The translations under genes and the position numbers were made by a program. From an uncultured Pseudomonas sp. (GTDB lineage Bacteria > Pseudomonadota > Gammaproteobacteria > Pseudomonadales > Pseudomonadaceae), in assembly GCF_913777995.1 (NCBI RefSeq), contig NZ_CAJYVE010000034.1:124001-188000 (forward strand): a stretch of 64,000 nucleotides of DNA, read 5' to 3'. This document shows, piece after piece, positions 62,846 through 64,000 of this stretch; within the stretch, counting starts at the first letter, position 1, and every line of letters begins with the position of its first letter. The notes beneath the pieces are model-generated. The model was not told the origin of the DNA and did not search any database. It was given only the letters and a program-made list of their open reading frames with translations.

Positions 62846-64000
62846 TCAGGTAAGCGAGGACGCCTGCTGCAGGTTGAGCGAGCGGGTTTCCGGCGCCAGC
62901 GCCAGGGAGAACAGCAGGCCGACCAGGGTCACGGCGGCGGCGGCGTACATGGTGAAACCGATGCCGTAGCTGTCCAGGGTCATGGGTACCAGCCAGGTGC
63001 CGATGGCCGCACCGACGCGCGACAGCGAAGTCCCGACGCCGACGGCGCAGGCGCGAATCTCGGTGGGGAACAGTTCGTTGGGGTAGACCAGTTGCAGCAC
63101 CTGGGCGCCGCCAATGAACAGCGCATAGGCGCCGAACAGGGTCAGCACCAGCATTTCGGAGGCGTCGTGGAACGCGGCCAGGCCCAGCAGCGCCAGCCCG
63201 GAGAGCAGGAAGCTGTAGATCAGCATGCTGCGCCGACCCATGCCGTTGATCAGGTTGGTGGCAACGATGCAGCCGATCACGAACAGGAACGTGATGGCGA
63301 TCGAGCCAAGCGACGCCCAGTCGCCCTTGAGGTTCAGCGCGGCCAGCACCGTCGGGGCGAAGGCGTAGACGGCGAACACCGGGATCACCGAACAGGCCCA
63401 GAACATGGCGACGAACAGCATGCGCTTGCCGTAGCCCGAGTGCAGCAGGCTGAGCACCGAGAGTTTTTTCTCTTCGGGCTGCTCGGGCAGGTTGCGCAAC
63501 GAGAAGCCAGGGCCATACACCTGCTTGATGACGGCCTCGGCCTCGGCTGCACGGCCCTTGCCGAGCAGCCAGCGGGGCGACTCGGGCGTCCCGAGGCGGA
63601 TCAGGAACAGCGCCGCGCCGATGACCGCCGAGCTGGCCAGCACCAGGCGCCAGCCGTCTTCGCCGCCATGACGCAGGATGAAATCACCCGACAGATAGGC
63701 GCAGGCCGCACCGGCGAACCACAGGATGGTCAGGGTCGCCAGGCGTGGACCACGGTATTTCTTGGGCAGAAACTCCACCAGCAGCGAGGTGGCGACCGGG
63801 TACTCGATACCCACTGCGACGCCGATCATGAAGCGCAGGAAGAACAGCACCACGGCAGACTCCACCCACAGCTGGGTCACCGAGGCGAGCACGAACAGGG
63901 TCGGGCCGACGAAAAAGATCCGCTTGCGGCCGAAACGGTCGGTCAGCCAGCCGCCGAGAAAGCCACCGAAGAAGATGCCGATCAGTGCCGAAGCGGCGAT
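62846..64000 (-). CDS. MFS transporter, partial (5' end outside window)
   Basis: 385 codons to the window edge, C-terminal part of a sugar-acid or aromatic-acid:H+ symporter-like MFS protein. The first visible part holds the loop GWLTDRFGRKR typical of MFS; several helices and the second-half motif NLINGMGRRSM follow. Upstream in the operon of the DapA-like and aldehyde dehydrogenase genes. The remaining N-terminal part is missing. Confidence 0.88.
   Translation of the reverse strand: MAASALIGIFFGGFLGGWLTDRFGRKRIFFVGPTLFVLASVTQLWVESAVVLFFLRFMIGVAVGIEYPVATSLLVEFLPKKYRGPRLATLTILWFAGAACAYLSGDFILRHGGEDGWRLVLASSAVIGAALFLIRLGTPESPRWLLGKGRAAEAEAVIKQVYGPGFSLRNLPEQPEEKKLSVLSLLHSGYGKRMLFVAMFWACSVIPVFAVYAFAPTVLAALNLKGDWASLGSIAITFLFVIGCIVATNLINGMGRRSMLIYSFLLSGLALLGLAAFHDASEMLVLTLFGAYALFIGGAQVLQLVYPNELFPTEIRACAVGVGTSLSRVGAAIGTWLVPMTLDSYGIGFTMYAAAAVTLVGLLFSLALAPETRSLNLQQASSLT

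Overview
The window is a chromosomal segment of a GC-rich gamma-proteobacterium, most likely a member of the Pseudomonas putida group. The basis is family-level recognition: SpeC, a carnitine/choline/betaine (OpuC-type) ABC operon, PrfC, Mpl/UbiX, Ppa, TonB-ExbB-ExbD and an OsmC-YcaO fusion, all with strong G/C third-position bias, plus several REP palindromes of pseudomonad type (GGAGCGGCTTTAGCCGCGA-like). No species call was possible without a search.

Layout. 0-5 kb: a TonB-dependent receptor facing a PepSY/flavoreductase fusion. 5.2-7.5 kb: a two-gene operon of coiled-coil proteins that looks like the XaxA/XaxB (YaxAB) binary alpha-pore-forming toxin. 7.8-13.6 kb: ornithine decarboxylase speC with a terminator-like hairpin in its leader, an orphan gene, and a four-gene betaine/choline-type ABC importer. 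13.9-17.4 kb: prfC, then a lower-GC two-gene module of unknown function (a small protein plus a degenerate ImmA/IrrE-like protein). 17.5-21.6 kb: two LysR regulators with a quinone reductase, an ABM monooxygenase and a TSUP permease. 21.6-28.6 kb: a structured-RNA candidate before a small helical protein, then a selenium block (mnmH, selD and a four-gene putative selenate/phosphonate-type ABC importer). 28.6-33.3 kb: LysE exporter, a lipoprotein gene broken by a palindromic 34-bp insertion, ubiX, mpl and an aldehyde dehydrogenase. 33.5-38.9 kb: GNAT, a possible MITE, DedA, an MtfA-like peptidase, a large REP array, ppa, an S24-type repressor with a clear operator palindrome, and a small lipoprotein. 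39.3-42 kb: tonB-exbB-exbD and an SsuE-like flavin reductase. 42-46.3 kb: cytochrome b561, a small secreted protein and a PmrAB/QseBC-like two-component system with matching direct-repeat boxes, then a periplasmic binding protein. 46.4-48.6 kb: OsmC-YcaO. 48.7-56.7 kb: a tightly packed ten-gene operon for an ABC-exported surface glycan. 57-64 kb: a dCache chemoreceptor, a DMT exporter, and a catabolic aldehyde dehydrogenase/DapA-like/MFS set cut by the window end.

The parts most likely to be under-described are the surface-glycan operon (two unlike nucleotidyltransferases around a HAD phosphatase and a GDPD-like protein), the ImmA/IrrE-like module after prfC, the structured RNA at 21.88-22.07 kb, and the speC leader. 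No rRNA, tRNA, CRISPR array, intact insertion sequence or prophage was seen.
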